The notes: generated by a model from the letters alone, not told the origin. A DNA stretch of 9,744 nucleotides from Planctomycetaceae bacterium (GCA_009776995.1 WRMR01000157.1:1-9744); one strand, 5' to 3'. Shown: positions 1 through 7,142, numbered from the stretch's first letter. Translations and numbers: made by a program.

Positions 1-1
1 C

Positions 2-1279
2 GCGTGGTATCCGCGAACAAACCTCGGTCCCGATGGCCGCACGGATACGCCGCAATGGATGAAGGAACTCAGCGTCTGGGCTTTGTGCAGCGATCCGCCG
101 CAAAAAATGCCGGAAACGATGCGTCATTTTACCGATGCGTTCGGTATTCCCACAGCGGTGCATTGGTACAACTGGCACCAGATTCCGTTTGATAACGACT
201 ATCCGCACTACTTCCCGACGAAAGACGGGTTCAGGGAGGCCGTTGTGGAAATTCAGAAAAACGGCGATTGTTACGTCATGCCCTACATCAACGGGCGTCT
301 TTGGGACACGCACGACAAGGGAATGGAGGATTTTCAATTCACGTCCGTCGCACTGCCCGGAGCAACGAAAAAAGAGGACGGCAAACCGTACATCGAAACT
401 TACGACAGCAAGGAGTCCGACGGTTCGCCGGTCGAACTTGCCGTGATGTGTCCGGCAAGCGAGGTTTGGAAGGATAAAGTTACGGAGAATATTTTCCGCC
501 TGACGAAGGACTGCGGTGTGGCCGCCGTGTATGTCGATCAGGTTGCTGCGGCAAAGCCGGAATTGTGTTTCGATGAATCGCACGGTCATCCCCCGGCGGG
601 CGGCGATTGGTGGAACCGCGCATACTGGGACATGTTCCAGAAAATTCGCAGCAAGTTGCCGGAGGGGAAAATGCTGACGACGGAATGCAACGCTGAACCG
701 TTCATCAACGTGTTCGACGGTTATCTGACCTGGCATTTTCAATATCAGGATCAGGTTCCGGCGTTCGCGGCGGTTTACGGCGGTGCGGTGCAGATGTTCG
801 GCAGAGCGTATCGCGGCGGAGCGAGTCAGGTTTTGGCCGACCGGATGAAAGCGGCCGAGCAGCTTGTCTATGGCGAACAGATCGGCTGGATTGACCCGCG
901 CGTCGTTGACGATCCGGTGCGATTTCCGTTCTTCAGGGACATCGTACAAATGCGGTACAAGTATCGTGACTATTTTTACAAAGGCGAGATGATCCGGCCG
1001 CCAAAGTTATTGGACACAATCCCAACTGTCACCGCCGACTGGCAGTGGAGCGGCGAATGGATCATCACAACGGACGCCGTTCTGACGGGGGCGTGGCGAA
1101 AAATGGATGAAAAAGACAATACCGTTTCAGCGGTTTTCTTTTTCGTCAACGTGTCCGATGAACCGATCACGAGCTGCGTTGCGGTGAGACTCGACGAAAC
1201 CGGCATCGAATCAAAAACGTTTGACAACCCCTTGACCTTCGAACCCGGCGTCCCTTTGGCGATTGAAGTGACGCCATAA
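2..1279 (+). CDS. DUF6259-like glycosidase-like protein, 5'-truncated
   Basis: The frame is open from the first base of the window, so the Met at 59 is internal: 19 further residues, including WYPRTNLGPDG, precede it in frame and read like protein. About 425 residues are visible, ending in TAA at 1277-1279. The sequence resembles DUF6259 proteins, which are large planctomycete/Bacteroidetes proteins with a predicted glycoside-hydrolase-like TIM barrel. Visible features are aromatic-rich strands (HWYNWHQIPFDNDYPHYFP), a strand ending in an acid (AAVYVDQVAA), then ESHGHPPAGGDWWNRAYW, and a second acidic strand (MLTTECNAEPFINVFDGYLTW). The Asp in YVDQ and the Glu in TTECN are the likeliest catalytic-site acids, but this is inference. 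From about position 1010 the protein turns into a C-terminal beta-sandwich-like part (WSGEWIITTDAVL, FFFVNVSDEPI). The N-terminus, including any signal peptide, lies outside the window. Family assignment is from remembered motif patterns; substrate unknown. Confidence 0.72.
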   Translation, partial: AWYPRTNLGPDGRTDTPQWMKELSVWALCSDPPQKMPETMRHFTDAFGIPTAVHWYNWHQIPFDNDYPHYFPTKDGFREAVVEIQKNGDCYVMPYINGRLWDTHDKGMEDFQFTSVALPGATKKEDGKPYIETYDSKESDGSPVELAVMCPASEVWKDKVTENIFRLTKDCGVAAVYVDQVAAAKPELCFDESHGHPPAGGDWWNRAYWDMFQKIRSKLPEGKMLTTECNAEPFINVFDGYLTWHFQYQDQVPAFAAVYGGAVQMFGRAYRGGASQVLADRMKAAEQLVYGEQIGWIDPRVVDDPVRFPFFRDIVQMRYKYRDYFYKGEMIRPPKLLDTIPTVTADWQWSGEWIITTDAVLTGAWRKMDEKDNTVSAVFFFVNVSDEPITSCVAVRLDETGIESKTFDNPLTFEPGVPLAIEVTP

Positions 1280-1291
1280 AGCCAGCACAGT

Positions 1292-1355
1292 CCGCGCCAC
1301 GATGGTCACGGAGCGGTCGAACCGGCAATCAACGCTCCATGACGGTCGCGGCCCG
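1292..1355. repeat. degenerate palindromic repeat (GAGCGGTCGAAC family, copy A)
   Basis: Just after the first stop codon, 1296-1325 contains GGTCACGGAGCGGTCGAACC. This is nearly the same as the second arm of the large hairpin at 7242-7282 read on its minus strand (GGTTACGGAGCGGTCGAACG). An imperfect inverted partner follows at 1334-1354 (CCATGACGGTCGCGGCC), so the transcript could fold. It may act as a 3' stem-loop for the upstream gene. The rest of the spacer 1356-1469 shows nothing recognisable except the queC start region. Confidence 0.5.
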
Positions 1356-1469
1356 AAATGAAATGCTCACGTTATTTTTGCGCGACTCCAAAGACAGACG
1401 AATGACTGTTCCCGAAAGAGTTTCAAACAATCAGGAATCCAGACACTCATGCGCATCAGCGAGGTTTTT

Positions 1470-2162
1470 ATGCCAGGAGACCGTGCCATCGTATTGCTTT
1501 CCGGCGGGCTGGATTCGACGACCGCCGCTGCGTGGGGGAAGGCCAACCAATACGAGCTTTTTGCCCTGACGATTGATTATCACCAGCGTCACCGTTGCGA
1601 ACTCGACGCTGCCCGGCGGGTTGGTGAGTTTTTACAGGTGTCGCGGCATGTCTTTCTCAACGTCAATCTGGCCGCGTTCGGCGGGAGTTCCCTGACGGCG
1701 GACGATCTCGAAGTGCGGCACGATGTCCCGCTCGAAGTGATTGGGCGGGAGATTCCCAATACGTATGTGCCCGCCCGCAATACGGTGTTCCTTTCGCTGG
1801 CACTGGCTTTCGCGGAAACGGTTTCCGCCGAACACATCATTCTCGGCATCAACGCCGCCGATTACAGCGGCTACCCCGATTGCAGGCCGGAATACCTTGA
1901 CGCCTTCACAAACATGGCCCGGCTGGCAACAAAAGCGGGCGTCGAAGGGACGTTGCAACTCCGGTTTCATGCTCCGCTCATGACGCTCAGCAAGCGGGAG
2001 ATCATCGAACTGGGACTTTCGCTCGGCGTTGATTTTTCTTTGACGCACACCTGCTACTCACCAACCGCCGACGGCAAAAGCTGCGGTCGTTGCGAATCGT
2101 GCCTGTTGCGATTAAAAGGCTTTCAGGAAGCGGACATTGCCGACCCGCTTGAGTATGCGTAA
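1470..2162 (+). CDS. queC: 7-cyano-7-deazaguanine (preQ0) synthase QueC
   Basis: QueC converts 7-carboxy-7-deazaguanine to preQ0 with ammonia and ATP in the cytoplasm, the last step before preQ0 goes to queuosine or other 7-deazaguanine pathways. The PP-loop ATP-binding motif SGGLDST is at residues 11-17. Further family blocks are DYHQRHRCELDAAR, IPNTYVPARNTVFLSLA and IILGINAADYSGYPDCR. Four C-terminal cysteines, C195, C205, C208 and C211 (CYSPTADGKSCGRCESC), form the structural zinc site. At 230 residues it is full length for the family. I chose the ATG at 1470 because GAGG lies 5 bases before it and the protein then begins just before the first beta strand, as in other QueCs. An in-frame ATG at 1449 would add MRISEVF and has only a weak, distant AGGA. 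No other queuosine gene lies in the window. Identification is firm; the start is fairly sure. Confidence 0.95.
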   Translation: MPGDRAIVLLSGGLDSTTAAAWGKANQYELFALTIDYHQRHRCELDAARRVGEFLQVSRHVFLNVNLAAFGGSSLTADDLEVRHDVPLEVIGREIPNTYVPARNTVFLSLALAFAETVSAEHIILGINAADYSGYPDCRPEYLDAFTNMARLATKAGVEGTLQLRFHAPLMTLSKREIIELGLSLGVDFSLTHTCYSPTADGKSCGRCESCLLRLKGFQEADIADPLEYA

Positions 2163-2235
2163 GAATAGAGTATGCAGGGGTAGTCAGACCATGACCACCG
2201 TTCGCCGTGTCACCCTGGGACGCGCATGACTTGTT

Positions 2236-2358
2236 TCACAAAAGCTTTCGAAGTCTGCCAAATCGTAACCGTTCACGGCAGTTCGTTTTCTCCACGAAGT
2301 GCAAATACAGATTCGCCGGCAACAGAGATATAACTCCTCCTTGCGGGGTTCCTTGATC
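2236..2358 (-). pseudogene. group II intron reverse transcriptase remnant
   Basis: Read on the minus strand, codons from 2358 to the stop at 2238-2236 give DQGTPQGGVISLLPANLYLH, then FVEKTNCRERLRFGRLRKLL and TGA. The first 20 residues match the RT4 block of group II intron-encoded reverse transcriptases (usual form GTPQGGVISPLLANIYLH). Nothing else of the protein survives: there is no YADD active site, maturase or endonuclease domain. The frame stays open upstream to a stop at 2436-2434, but that part (about 25 codons) is not recognisable. No intron domain V hairpin could be found in 2163-2235. This is therefore a decayed fragment, too short and too broken to work. The rest of the spacer 2163-2542 holds a short direct repeat GAGTATGC (2151-2158 and 2169-2176), a possible promoter and a palindrome, listed separately. 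Confidence 0.72.
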
Positions 2359-2406
2359 CGGTCTCGTGCCCAAAAACCTAGCGACACCCAAAAATGGGCA
2401 AAGCCC

Positions 2407-2435
2407 TTGCATTCTTGTAGCAAATTCACTAAATT
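2407..2435 (+). promoter_or_regulatory. possible sigma-70-type promoter for the cyclophilin gene
   Basis: TTGCAT (2407-2412) and TAAATT (2430-2435) are separated by 17 bases, a standard spacing with moderate matches to both boxes. The leader to the start codon at 2543 would be about 100 bases and would include the palindrome at 2461-2480. This is only a motif match in an AT-leaning spacer. Confidence 0.25.
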
Positions 2436-2460
2436 AAGTGGAGAAGCAGGAGGCATTTTA

Positions 2461-2480
2461 GCGGTCACGCCGTGGCCGCC
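2461..2480. repeat. GC-rich palindrome, GGTCACG/CGTGACC family
   Basis: The sequence GCGGTCACGCCGTGGCCGCC can form a tight stem (GCGGTCACG against CGTGGCCGC). It differs by a single base from 9421-9440, and a weaker relative lies at 3786-3803. The neighbouring CCCTG is also shared with the 9421 copy, but there it is on the other side, so the two copies are in opposite orientation. It is a dispersed intergenic repeat. Here it would lie in the leader of the cyclophilin gene. Confidence 0.6.
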
Positions 2481-2542
2481 CTGCCTGATGTCTCCAAATA
2501 TTACCTATTGCACCCCCATTTCACAGAAACCCAGGATACCGA

Positions 2543-3772
2543 ATGATGAAAAAAGCCCGTCTTGCCTTGTTTGTTTGCCCGATCGTACTCATGTTGGCAG
2601 TGTATTCAACATCGGCGTGGTCGCAACAGGCTGCCCCCAACAAACCGAACGCGGAGGTCATCCAAAACGCCGAAACGATTGAAGAGGTCATCGCCGAACT
2701 GTCGAAGATTGGCCCAAAAAACAAAGCCTTCTTCGATACGTTCACGCCCTACCGCAGTATTCTCGGCAAGTTGCACACTCTCACGGTGGAATACCAGACC
2801 GCGACGCCGGAACGAAAAGACAAAATTCAGGAAGAGTTCGACACATTGATGCCGGAAGCGGAAAAGCACCGTAAAACTCTGGTCAACGCGGCCATCGATG
2901 CCTTCGGCGAGGCACCGTATGATAATTTTATCGTTGCCGAGTTTTGCATCAGCATGATTCAATACGAAAGTGCGCGTGACAATTACGAAGTGGCGTTCAA
3001 GCTGGCGGACGCGATCATTGCCCGCCCGGAAGGATTGACCGATCAGGCCGGAGGATTGTATCTTATGGCCGCCGATGCCGCGTTCGGTTGCATGGAATTT
3101 GACAAGGCGGAACAGTGGTATGCCAAGGCTGTGTCGCTCAAAACGCAGTTGTCGCCCGAATCCATGGGGAGCCAGAGAGACATCGCGGAACAGAAAAAAC
3201 TCTGGGCCGACGAACTGGCCATCCGCGAAAAAGAAACCCAGGCCGACAACCTGCCGCGCGTTTTGATCAAAACCAACAAGGGTGACATGACCATTGAACT
3301 GTTTGAGGATCACGCCCCCAACACGGTGGCCAACTTCATCAGTCTGGTCAAAAAAGGCTTTTACAAGGATGTCCCGTTTCACCGTGTGTTGCCGGGATTC
3401 ATGGCGCAGGGTGGTGACCCAACCGGAACCGGTAGCGGCGGTCCGGGCTATATGATCGACTGCGAATGCTATGCCAAACCGGGACAACCTGTTCCTCGAA
3501 AGCATTTTCGCGGTTCGATCAGCATGGCCAATGCCGGACGGGACACGAACGGTTCGCAGTTTTTTTTGATGTTCGGTCCTGTGACACATCTTAACGGCCG
3601 TCACACGGTTTTCGGGCGAATCATTGACGGCATTGAGGTTTTGGCCGACATTCAGCGCATTGATCCCCAGGACGAAGTCATCATGGTCGAACCGGACAGG
3701 ATTATCGAAGCGAAAGTCCTGCGCGATCGCGGCCACGTTTATGAACCGGTCAAGAACAGCGGACGCCGCTGA
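2543..3772 (+). CDS. exported cyclophilin-type peptidyl-prolyl cis-trans isomerase
   Basis: This catalyses cis-trans isomerisation of X-Pro bonds, assisting protein folding outside the cytoplasm. Residues 1-30 form a signal peptide (MMKKARLALFVCPIVLML then AVYSTSAWS). Residues 30-235 are a Glu/Lys/Ala-rich, mainly helical region with repeat-like AEQWYAKAVSL segments resembling TPR helices. The cyclophilin domain spans about 238-400: ITIELF-like strand, APNTVANFISL, PFHRVLPGFMAQGGD, SISMANAGRDTNGSQFFL and HLNGRHTVFG. Catalytic Arg281 and the F286, M287, Q289 set are present. The position of human CypA Trp121 is His here, as in many bacterial cyclophilins that bind cyclosporin poorly. AGGA at 2533-2536 sits 6 bases before the ATG at 2543; the adjacent ATG at 2546 is equally possible. 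The gene is convergent with the next one, 47 bases away. Confidence 0.92.
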   Translation: MMKKARLALFVCPIVLMLAVYSTSAWSQQAAPNKPNAEVIQNAETIEEVIAELSKIGPKNKAFFDTFTPYRSILGKLHTLTVEYQTATPERKDKIQEEFDTLMPEAEKHRKTLVNAAIDAFGEAPYDNFIVAEFCISMIQYESARDNYEVAFKLADAIIARPEGLTDQAGGLYLMAADAAFGCMEFDKAEQWYAKAVSLKTQLSPESMGSQRDIAEQKKLWADELAIREKETQADNLPRVLIKTNKGDMTIELFEDHAPNTVANFISLVKKGFYKDVPFHRVLPGFMAQGGDPTGTGSGGPGYMIDCECYAKPGQPVPRKHFRGSISMANAGRDTNGSQFFLMFGPVTHLNGRHTVFGRIIDGIEVLADIQRIDPQDEVIMVEPDRIIEAKVLRDRGHVYEPVKNSGRR

Positions 3773-3785
3773 GACAAGACAGAGT

Positions 3786-3807
3786 GGTCACAGACGTGAC
3801 GTCTTTT
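3786..3807. terminator. possible bidirectional terminator between convergent genes
   Basis: In the 47-base gap between two convergent genes, GTCAC-AGAC-GTGAC (3787-3800) can form a short hairpin. An overlapping AGAC-GTGAC-GTCT stem (3792-3804) runs into TTTT on the plus strand. GGTCAC and GTGAC match the palindromes at 2461 and 9421, so this may be a decayed copy of the same repeat used as a terminator. The stems are short. Confidence 0.4.
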
Positions 3808-3819
3808 GGAACGCGAGCC

Positions 3820-6513
3820 TTATGGCGTTGCCGTCAATTCGTATTTCAGCACACGCTGGCTGTCGGCTTCCTTGGCCACGACACGGAGCGGTTTGCCGAG
3901 CAGCGGCCATCCGTTGGGGATGGTGTATGTGTAATCGGAGCGGCCAAACCCCTGGTTTCGCACCTGCATCTTTTGCAAGGGACGGTTCGGGATGTAAAGC
4001 GTGCAGGTGAAACTGACCGGGGTTTGCCCCTCGTTGATGAATGCCTGATAGACTTCCAGTTCGTCGTTGCGGTTCAGCCGCGTTGAAAGATCAATCGAAA
4101 CATCGCCGCCGCCGATGTGGATCGGTTGGTAAATGCTGAACAACGGGGCGTTTTGCAATCCGGTTTGCACGTCGATGGACAGCATCTGTTCCCCGCTCAT
4201 GGCCTGGGCGTTCAGCCGAATGGTGAGAGGTTGTGTTATCGTTTCGCCGGGCATGAGGTTCAGCGAAATCACGGCCGGTTCGACCGTCACGCCGTCGGGA
4301 GGAACAAACGTTAATCTGCCGCCGAGCGGCTCGCCTGTCGTGTTCGTAAAATACAGCGTATTCGGGATCGGGATACCGTAGCGGCTCGGAATGTCAGAGT
4401 TTTCAAGCCGGCAGTTTTGACGTATCATCGCCACGTCGTGATGCAAACCCGTCACGAAAACCGGCACTGGCCCAACGGGAGCCGCCTGACGTTGATTGTC
4501 GGTCACCGGACGCGTTTTACGGCCCCAGACATCCACGATCTCGCTGTTCCTTCCGAGAAAGAGAACTTCTTCGGTCGGCGTTTCATTCCAGACGGCCATG
4601 ACCGTACCGGACGGACCACGAAACAGGTGGTTTTCGCTTCCGCGCGGCATGGTGAAACCACCGACGGGCTGTTTCCCGGAGATCATCACCGCCGTTGTCC
4701 GCCAGGGCAGGAACAGTTCGCCCGGCTCACCGCCGGAATCGAACAGGCCGTAATTCAAATCAAACGGCTGCGCCAGAAACACCCCGTCGGCCCCATGTTC
4801 TTTGGCCGCGATCATGCGCCGCACCAAATCGATCGTGCGTCCTTCGAGCGGATATCGGCGGCGGTCAATCAGCTTGAGCATGATGAAACGCGTCACACCG
4901 CTGTCGTCCGTTGCGTCGAGATAATAGGCCAAATCATCGACCGTCAGCGGCCACTCGTTGTCGAGAGCCAGAAAACCGCGAGGCTGCTGCGAATTGCTAT
5001 CCACCGGGAATTGCGGGAAAGGATAAACCCAGTCCCAGGGCAGCCCGATGGTTGCGTCAAGCCCCTTCTGACGCAACTGCGAATCGGTGTTATCCAACAA
5101 TGTGCCGACTTCGTCGAAACCGATGAGCGAACGGTCATCGTCACGCCCGATCTGCCAATTCGGGACAATCATTCCCAACCGGAAAACCGTCGCTTCAACG
5201 GACGGGAGCCAGTTTTCCGGCGGCAACAGAAAAACATTGCCCGATGGGTCTTCTGCGCCGGGAACCGGTTGAGGCGGCGGAGCCAGCACACCGACGGCTT
5301 GCATCCGGCGTTCAGCCAGCCATTCGCCAAAGAGCGTGTATTGTTGCCAGGCGGATTCAGAACTGTTGGCCGCCAGCCAGACCGGGAATTTGAGCCGTGA
5401 AATGCCCGCCGTTTCGAGCAACGGTTGCAAGCGGCGGCATTGCTCAATCGTCATGTCAGCCGGTAGCGACCAGCCGAAATCCCCGTTGACGATCGTCCCG
5501 GACGGCTCAATCAACGCGAACGAAGTCGTCCGCGACGTCCCTTTCGGTTCGAGCGTCAAGGGATCAATTCCCGGCAAAGGGAGCGAAAGCGTGACGGCAT
5601 AATAGCCCGGCTGCGCGACTTTTGGCTGCCAATGAAAACCATATTGCCCGGCCTCGGCCGGATTGTTGTTTCCGTCAAAGCCGCCGCGTTCGACTAACGG
5701 ACGTGATTCAAGAACCCGGCCATAAGCATCGCGCATTTCAAGTTTCGCGCCATGCCAGCTCGTCTGCGACGCGGTGATCCGGCCGCTGACCTCGATTTCG
5801 TCCGCATGGGTGTAAAGCTGCCACGGATTTTTCCTGTCAAACTGAATCGTCGGCTGCTCCGCAATGGCGACCTGGCCGAACTCAACCAAGCCGGCAAGGT
5901 CTTGCCGGTCGGAAGGAACGACATGCAGCCCGACGGAAACGCCGTCGGCTTCGGGATGCTCCGCCGTGATCGTATCTGTGGCAAGTGGCGTCCAGCCATC
6001 GGTATTGACGATGCGTTCGGAAATGGTTGTTTGGAGAATCCGTCCGTCCCGGTCAAGCAGTGAAAGCGAGATGAAAACACGGTTATGCTGTAACCCGCTC
6101 GCCAACACCTGTGCGTTGCCTGCGTAAGTCAAGCCGGGCAAGATTTCCACCCGGGGCGAAAACAGGGTCACGCCACCCCGCTGCACCGGAATTTGCAGAC
6201 AGTCGCTGCCGAACGGTGTACGGCGTGACGCAATGCGGGGCTGCATAAATCGGGGAAAGCCTTCGCCGAAAAACTGCGTCCAACCATCCGGCCAAAGGTC
6301 TTCGTCAATGTCCGACGCCGATCCGAAATTTGTACTGTAAACTGCGTCACCAACCAGCACGCGGGGAATGGCTGGCGAGTTGATATTCGATGCCGGTATT
6401 CGTACAATCTCCCCTTGGGAACCACGAAACCCAACTTGGCCAAACGACCATGGGATTGACACAAAAACAATGGTCAAAAAACAAGTTACGCCAATTCGTG
6501 ACCCAAACGTCAT
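3820..6513 (-). CDS. large secreted glycoside-hydrolase-like multidomain protein
   Basis: The product is 897 residues and I cannot name its activity. The start at 6513 is preferred over the upstream Met at 6627 because the protein then opens with a good signal peptide (MTFGSRIGVTCFLTIVFVSI, then PWSFGQ) and a candidate promoter lies at 6574-6602. There is no clear Shine-Dalgarno sequence. Reading along the protein: about 65-215 is a carbohydrate-binding-like beta sandwich (WPDGWTQFFGEGFPRFMQPR); about 215-335 is an Ig-like part; about 340-640 alternates strands and helices like a TIM barrel (RLKFPVWLA, GFDEVGTLL, IGLPWDWVYPFPQFP, GADGVFLAQPFDL); then a beta domain with VPVFVTGLHHDVAMIR, typical of the region after a glycosidase barrel. 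About 705-800 resembles NEW3/Ig-type domains (TLYFTNTTGEPLGG, LMPGETITQPLTI), and a last beta domain ends the protein. Fold inferences are by eye; catalytic residues cannot be assigned. Confidence 0.8.
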   Translation of the reverse strand: MTFGSRIGVTCFLTIVFVSIPWSFGQVGFRGSQGEIVRIPASNINSPAIPRVLVGDAVYSTNFGSASDIDEDLWPDGWTQFFGEGFPRFMQPRIASRRTPFGSDCLQIPVQRGGVTLFSPRVEILPGLTYAGNAQVLASGLQHNRVFISLSLLDRDGRILQTTISERIVNTDGWTPLATDTITAEHPEADGVSVGLHVVPSDRQDLAGLVEFGQVAIAEQPTIQFDRKNPWQLYTHADEIEVSGRITASQTSWHGAKLEMRDAYGRVLESRPLVERGGFDGNNNPAEAGQYGFHWQPKVAQPGYYAVTLSLPLPGIDPLTLEPKGTSRTTSFALIEPSGTIVNGDFGWSLPADMTIEQCRRLQPLLETAGISRLKFPVWLAANSSESAWQQYTLFGEWLAERRMQAVGVLAPPPQPVPGAEDPSGNVFLLPPENWLPSVEATVFRLGMIVPNWQIGRDDDRSLIGFDEVGTLLDNTDSQLRQKGLDATIGLPWDWVYPFPQFPVDSNSQQPRGFLALDNEWPLTVDDLAYYLDATDDSGVTRFIMLKLIDRRRYPLEGRTIDLVRRMIAAKEHGADGVFLAQPFDLNYGLFDSGGEPGELFLPWRTTAVMISGKQPVGGFTMPRGSENHLFRGPSGTVMAVWNETPTEEVLFLGRNSEIVDVWGRKTRPVTDNQRQAAPVGPVPVFVTGLHHDVAMIRQNCRLENSDIPSRYGIPIPNTLYFTNTTGEPLGGRLTFVPPDGVTVEPAVISLNLMPGETITQPLTIRLNAQAMSGEQMLSIDVQTGLQNAPLFSIYQPIHIGGGDVSIDLSTRLNRNDELEVYQAFINEGQTPVSFTCTLYIPNRPLQKMQVRNQGFGRSDYTYTIPNGWPLLGKPLRVVAKEADSQRVLKYELTATP

Positions 6514-6573
6514 ATTGCTGCCAGGGGATTGCTTGATATTCTTGTCGCAAATATTGTCATCGATTCCGATGCA

Positions 6574-6602
6574 ATGGTACAAAAAAGTGGACAATTGTTC
6601 AA
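6574..6602 (-). promoter_or_regulatory. candidate promoter for the large secreted protein
   Basis: On the minus strand TTGAAC (6602-6597) and TACCAT (6579-6574) are 17 bases apart, matching 4 of 6 bases of each sigma-70 box. Transcription would start near 6567, inside the longer 6627 reading frame. This supports 6513 as the translation start and gives a leader of about 55 bases. Confidence 0.35.
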
Positions 6603-6635
6603 GACGGAAATTGGACGTCATCGACATTGCCGCGA

Positions 6636-6692
6636 TGCAGAGGAGTGCAGAGTGCAGAGTAGTGCAGAATGCAGAATGCAGAGTGCAGAATG
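6636..6692. repeat. heptanucleotide tandem tract (TGCAGAG/TGCAGAA)
   Basis: About seven loosely kept copies of a 7-base unit, TGCAGAG or TGCAGAA, with two small interruptions (GGAG, TAG). The tract leads directly into the conserved core at 6684-6742. Seven is not a multiple of three, so a coding explanation is unlikely. The same heptad family occurs at 6741-6806, 7141-7190, 7281-7348 and 9490-9524. Confidence 0.85.
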
Positions 6693-6742
6693 TTTCAAAT
6701 CAGAGCCGCGAGAGTCATCGAGCGGTCGAAGCGGAACAGAGT
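6684..6742 (+). repeat. 59-base intergenic core repeat, copy B
   Basis: This segment, containing TTTCAAATCAGAGCCGCGAG and ATCGAGCGGTCGAA, matches 7182-7240 with only two differences over 59 bases (C/T and C/T). A shorter copy is at 9455-9494. CCGC and GCGG inside it can pair in a small stem. It has heptad tracts on both sides. Function unknown; it behaves like a dispersed intergenic repeat. Confidence 0.85.
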
Positions 6743-6806
6743 GCAAAGTGCAAAGTGCAAAGTGCAAAGTGTTTTTCACTCTGCTCTCTGCTCTCTGCTC
6801 TCTGCG
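6741..6806. repeat. opposed heptad tracts forming a potential hairpin
   Basis: Four copies of GTGCAAA (6741-6771) are followed, after TTTTT, by about four copies of the reverse-complement type CTCTGCT (6776-6806). The two halves can pair imperfectly (AGTGCAAAGTG against CACTCTGCTCT). The orientation of the heptads therefore flips inside the element, as at the second composite element at 7141-7348. Confidence 0.8.
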
Positions 6807-6831
6807 CTCCAAGCCCCCGAATAATCCCTCT

Positions 6832-7142
6832 GCGCGTTAAAATACGTCGTTTTTCTTGCAAAAAAACGCGGAAATCGTACCTGGAACCCCGTTTTGCGTA
6901 CAAAAACGCGCGCTTAAATCCTATTGATAGTCGCTTTTTTGATGATGCAATCAAATATTATGGTTTGTGAATACCATAAAATCCTATTGCATTCAAACAA
7001 TTGTTACTTCAAAAGGAAAAAAGCATGGTCATTCAAAAGAAAAGCGCATTGCACCAAAACAAAAGCGCATGACATCAAAACAAAAGCGCGCGATTTTCGC
7101 AAAAAAACAGGCACGCAAAACCGGCAAATGCGGTAAAATCGC
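6832..7142. other. A-tract-rich, hairpin-rich non-coding stretch
   Basis: Between the two composite repeats lies about 310 bases of much lower G+C than the genes. It contains a hairpin CGTTTTT (6848-6854) with AAAAACG (6862-6868), and CGCGTT (6833-6838) with AACGCG (6865-6870). A nested palindrome follows: ATGCAAT (6945-6951) with ATTGCAT (6986-6992) enclosing TTATGGT (6958-6964) and ACCATAA (6973-6979) around an 8-base loop. GCGATTTT (7090-7097) pairs with AAAATCGC (7135-7142). AAATCCTATTG occurs twice (near 6917 and 6979). Short reading frames cross it but have no family resemblance or ribosome site. It could be a structured RNA, a bent-DNA site or decayed mobile DNA; I cannot tell which. 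Confidence 0.5.
7034..7096 (+). repeat. three tandem 21-base repeats with A-tracts
   Basis: Units at 7034-7054, 7055-7075 and 7076-7096 share CAAAAnAAAAGCGC followed by a more variable end. Twenty-one bases is two turns of B-DNA, so the A-tracts are in helical phase and predict intrinsic curvature. It is also seven codons: one frame would read KQKRMTS-type heptapeptide repeats within a 67-residue Lys/Arg-rich frame from a GTG at 6967, which I do not consider a gene. Confidence 0.75.

Noticed and set aside
2184..2468. 94-residue minus-strand frame as the gene in the queC downstream spacer
   Set aside because: Its frame is not the one carrying the reverse transcriptase motif; the recognisable GTPQGG text lies in a different frame that stops at 2236.
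2606..3736. 376-residue open frame on the minus strand opposite the cyclophilin gene
   Set aside because: It mirrors the codon bias of the clear plus-strand gene, is rich in His/Arg/Phe typical of antisense frames, and has no ribosome site or family motif.
4417..5400. 327-residue plus-strand frame inside the large secreted protein gene
   Set aside because: Antisense shadow: composition is Arg/His/Gln-rich, there are no motifs, and the minus-strand frame has a signal peptide and domain-like structure.
6618..6970. Frames on both strands through the heptad tracts (for example 6529-6840 + and 6618-6812 -)
   Set aside because: They are open only because the heptads lack stops in those frames; the translations are low-complexity repeats such as CKVQSAKCK.
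6832..7142. Replication origin
   Set aside because: AT-rich with repeats, but no recognisable DnaA boxes (TTATCCACA type) and no dnaA or replication gene nearby.
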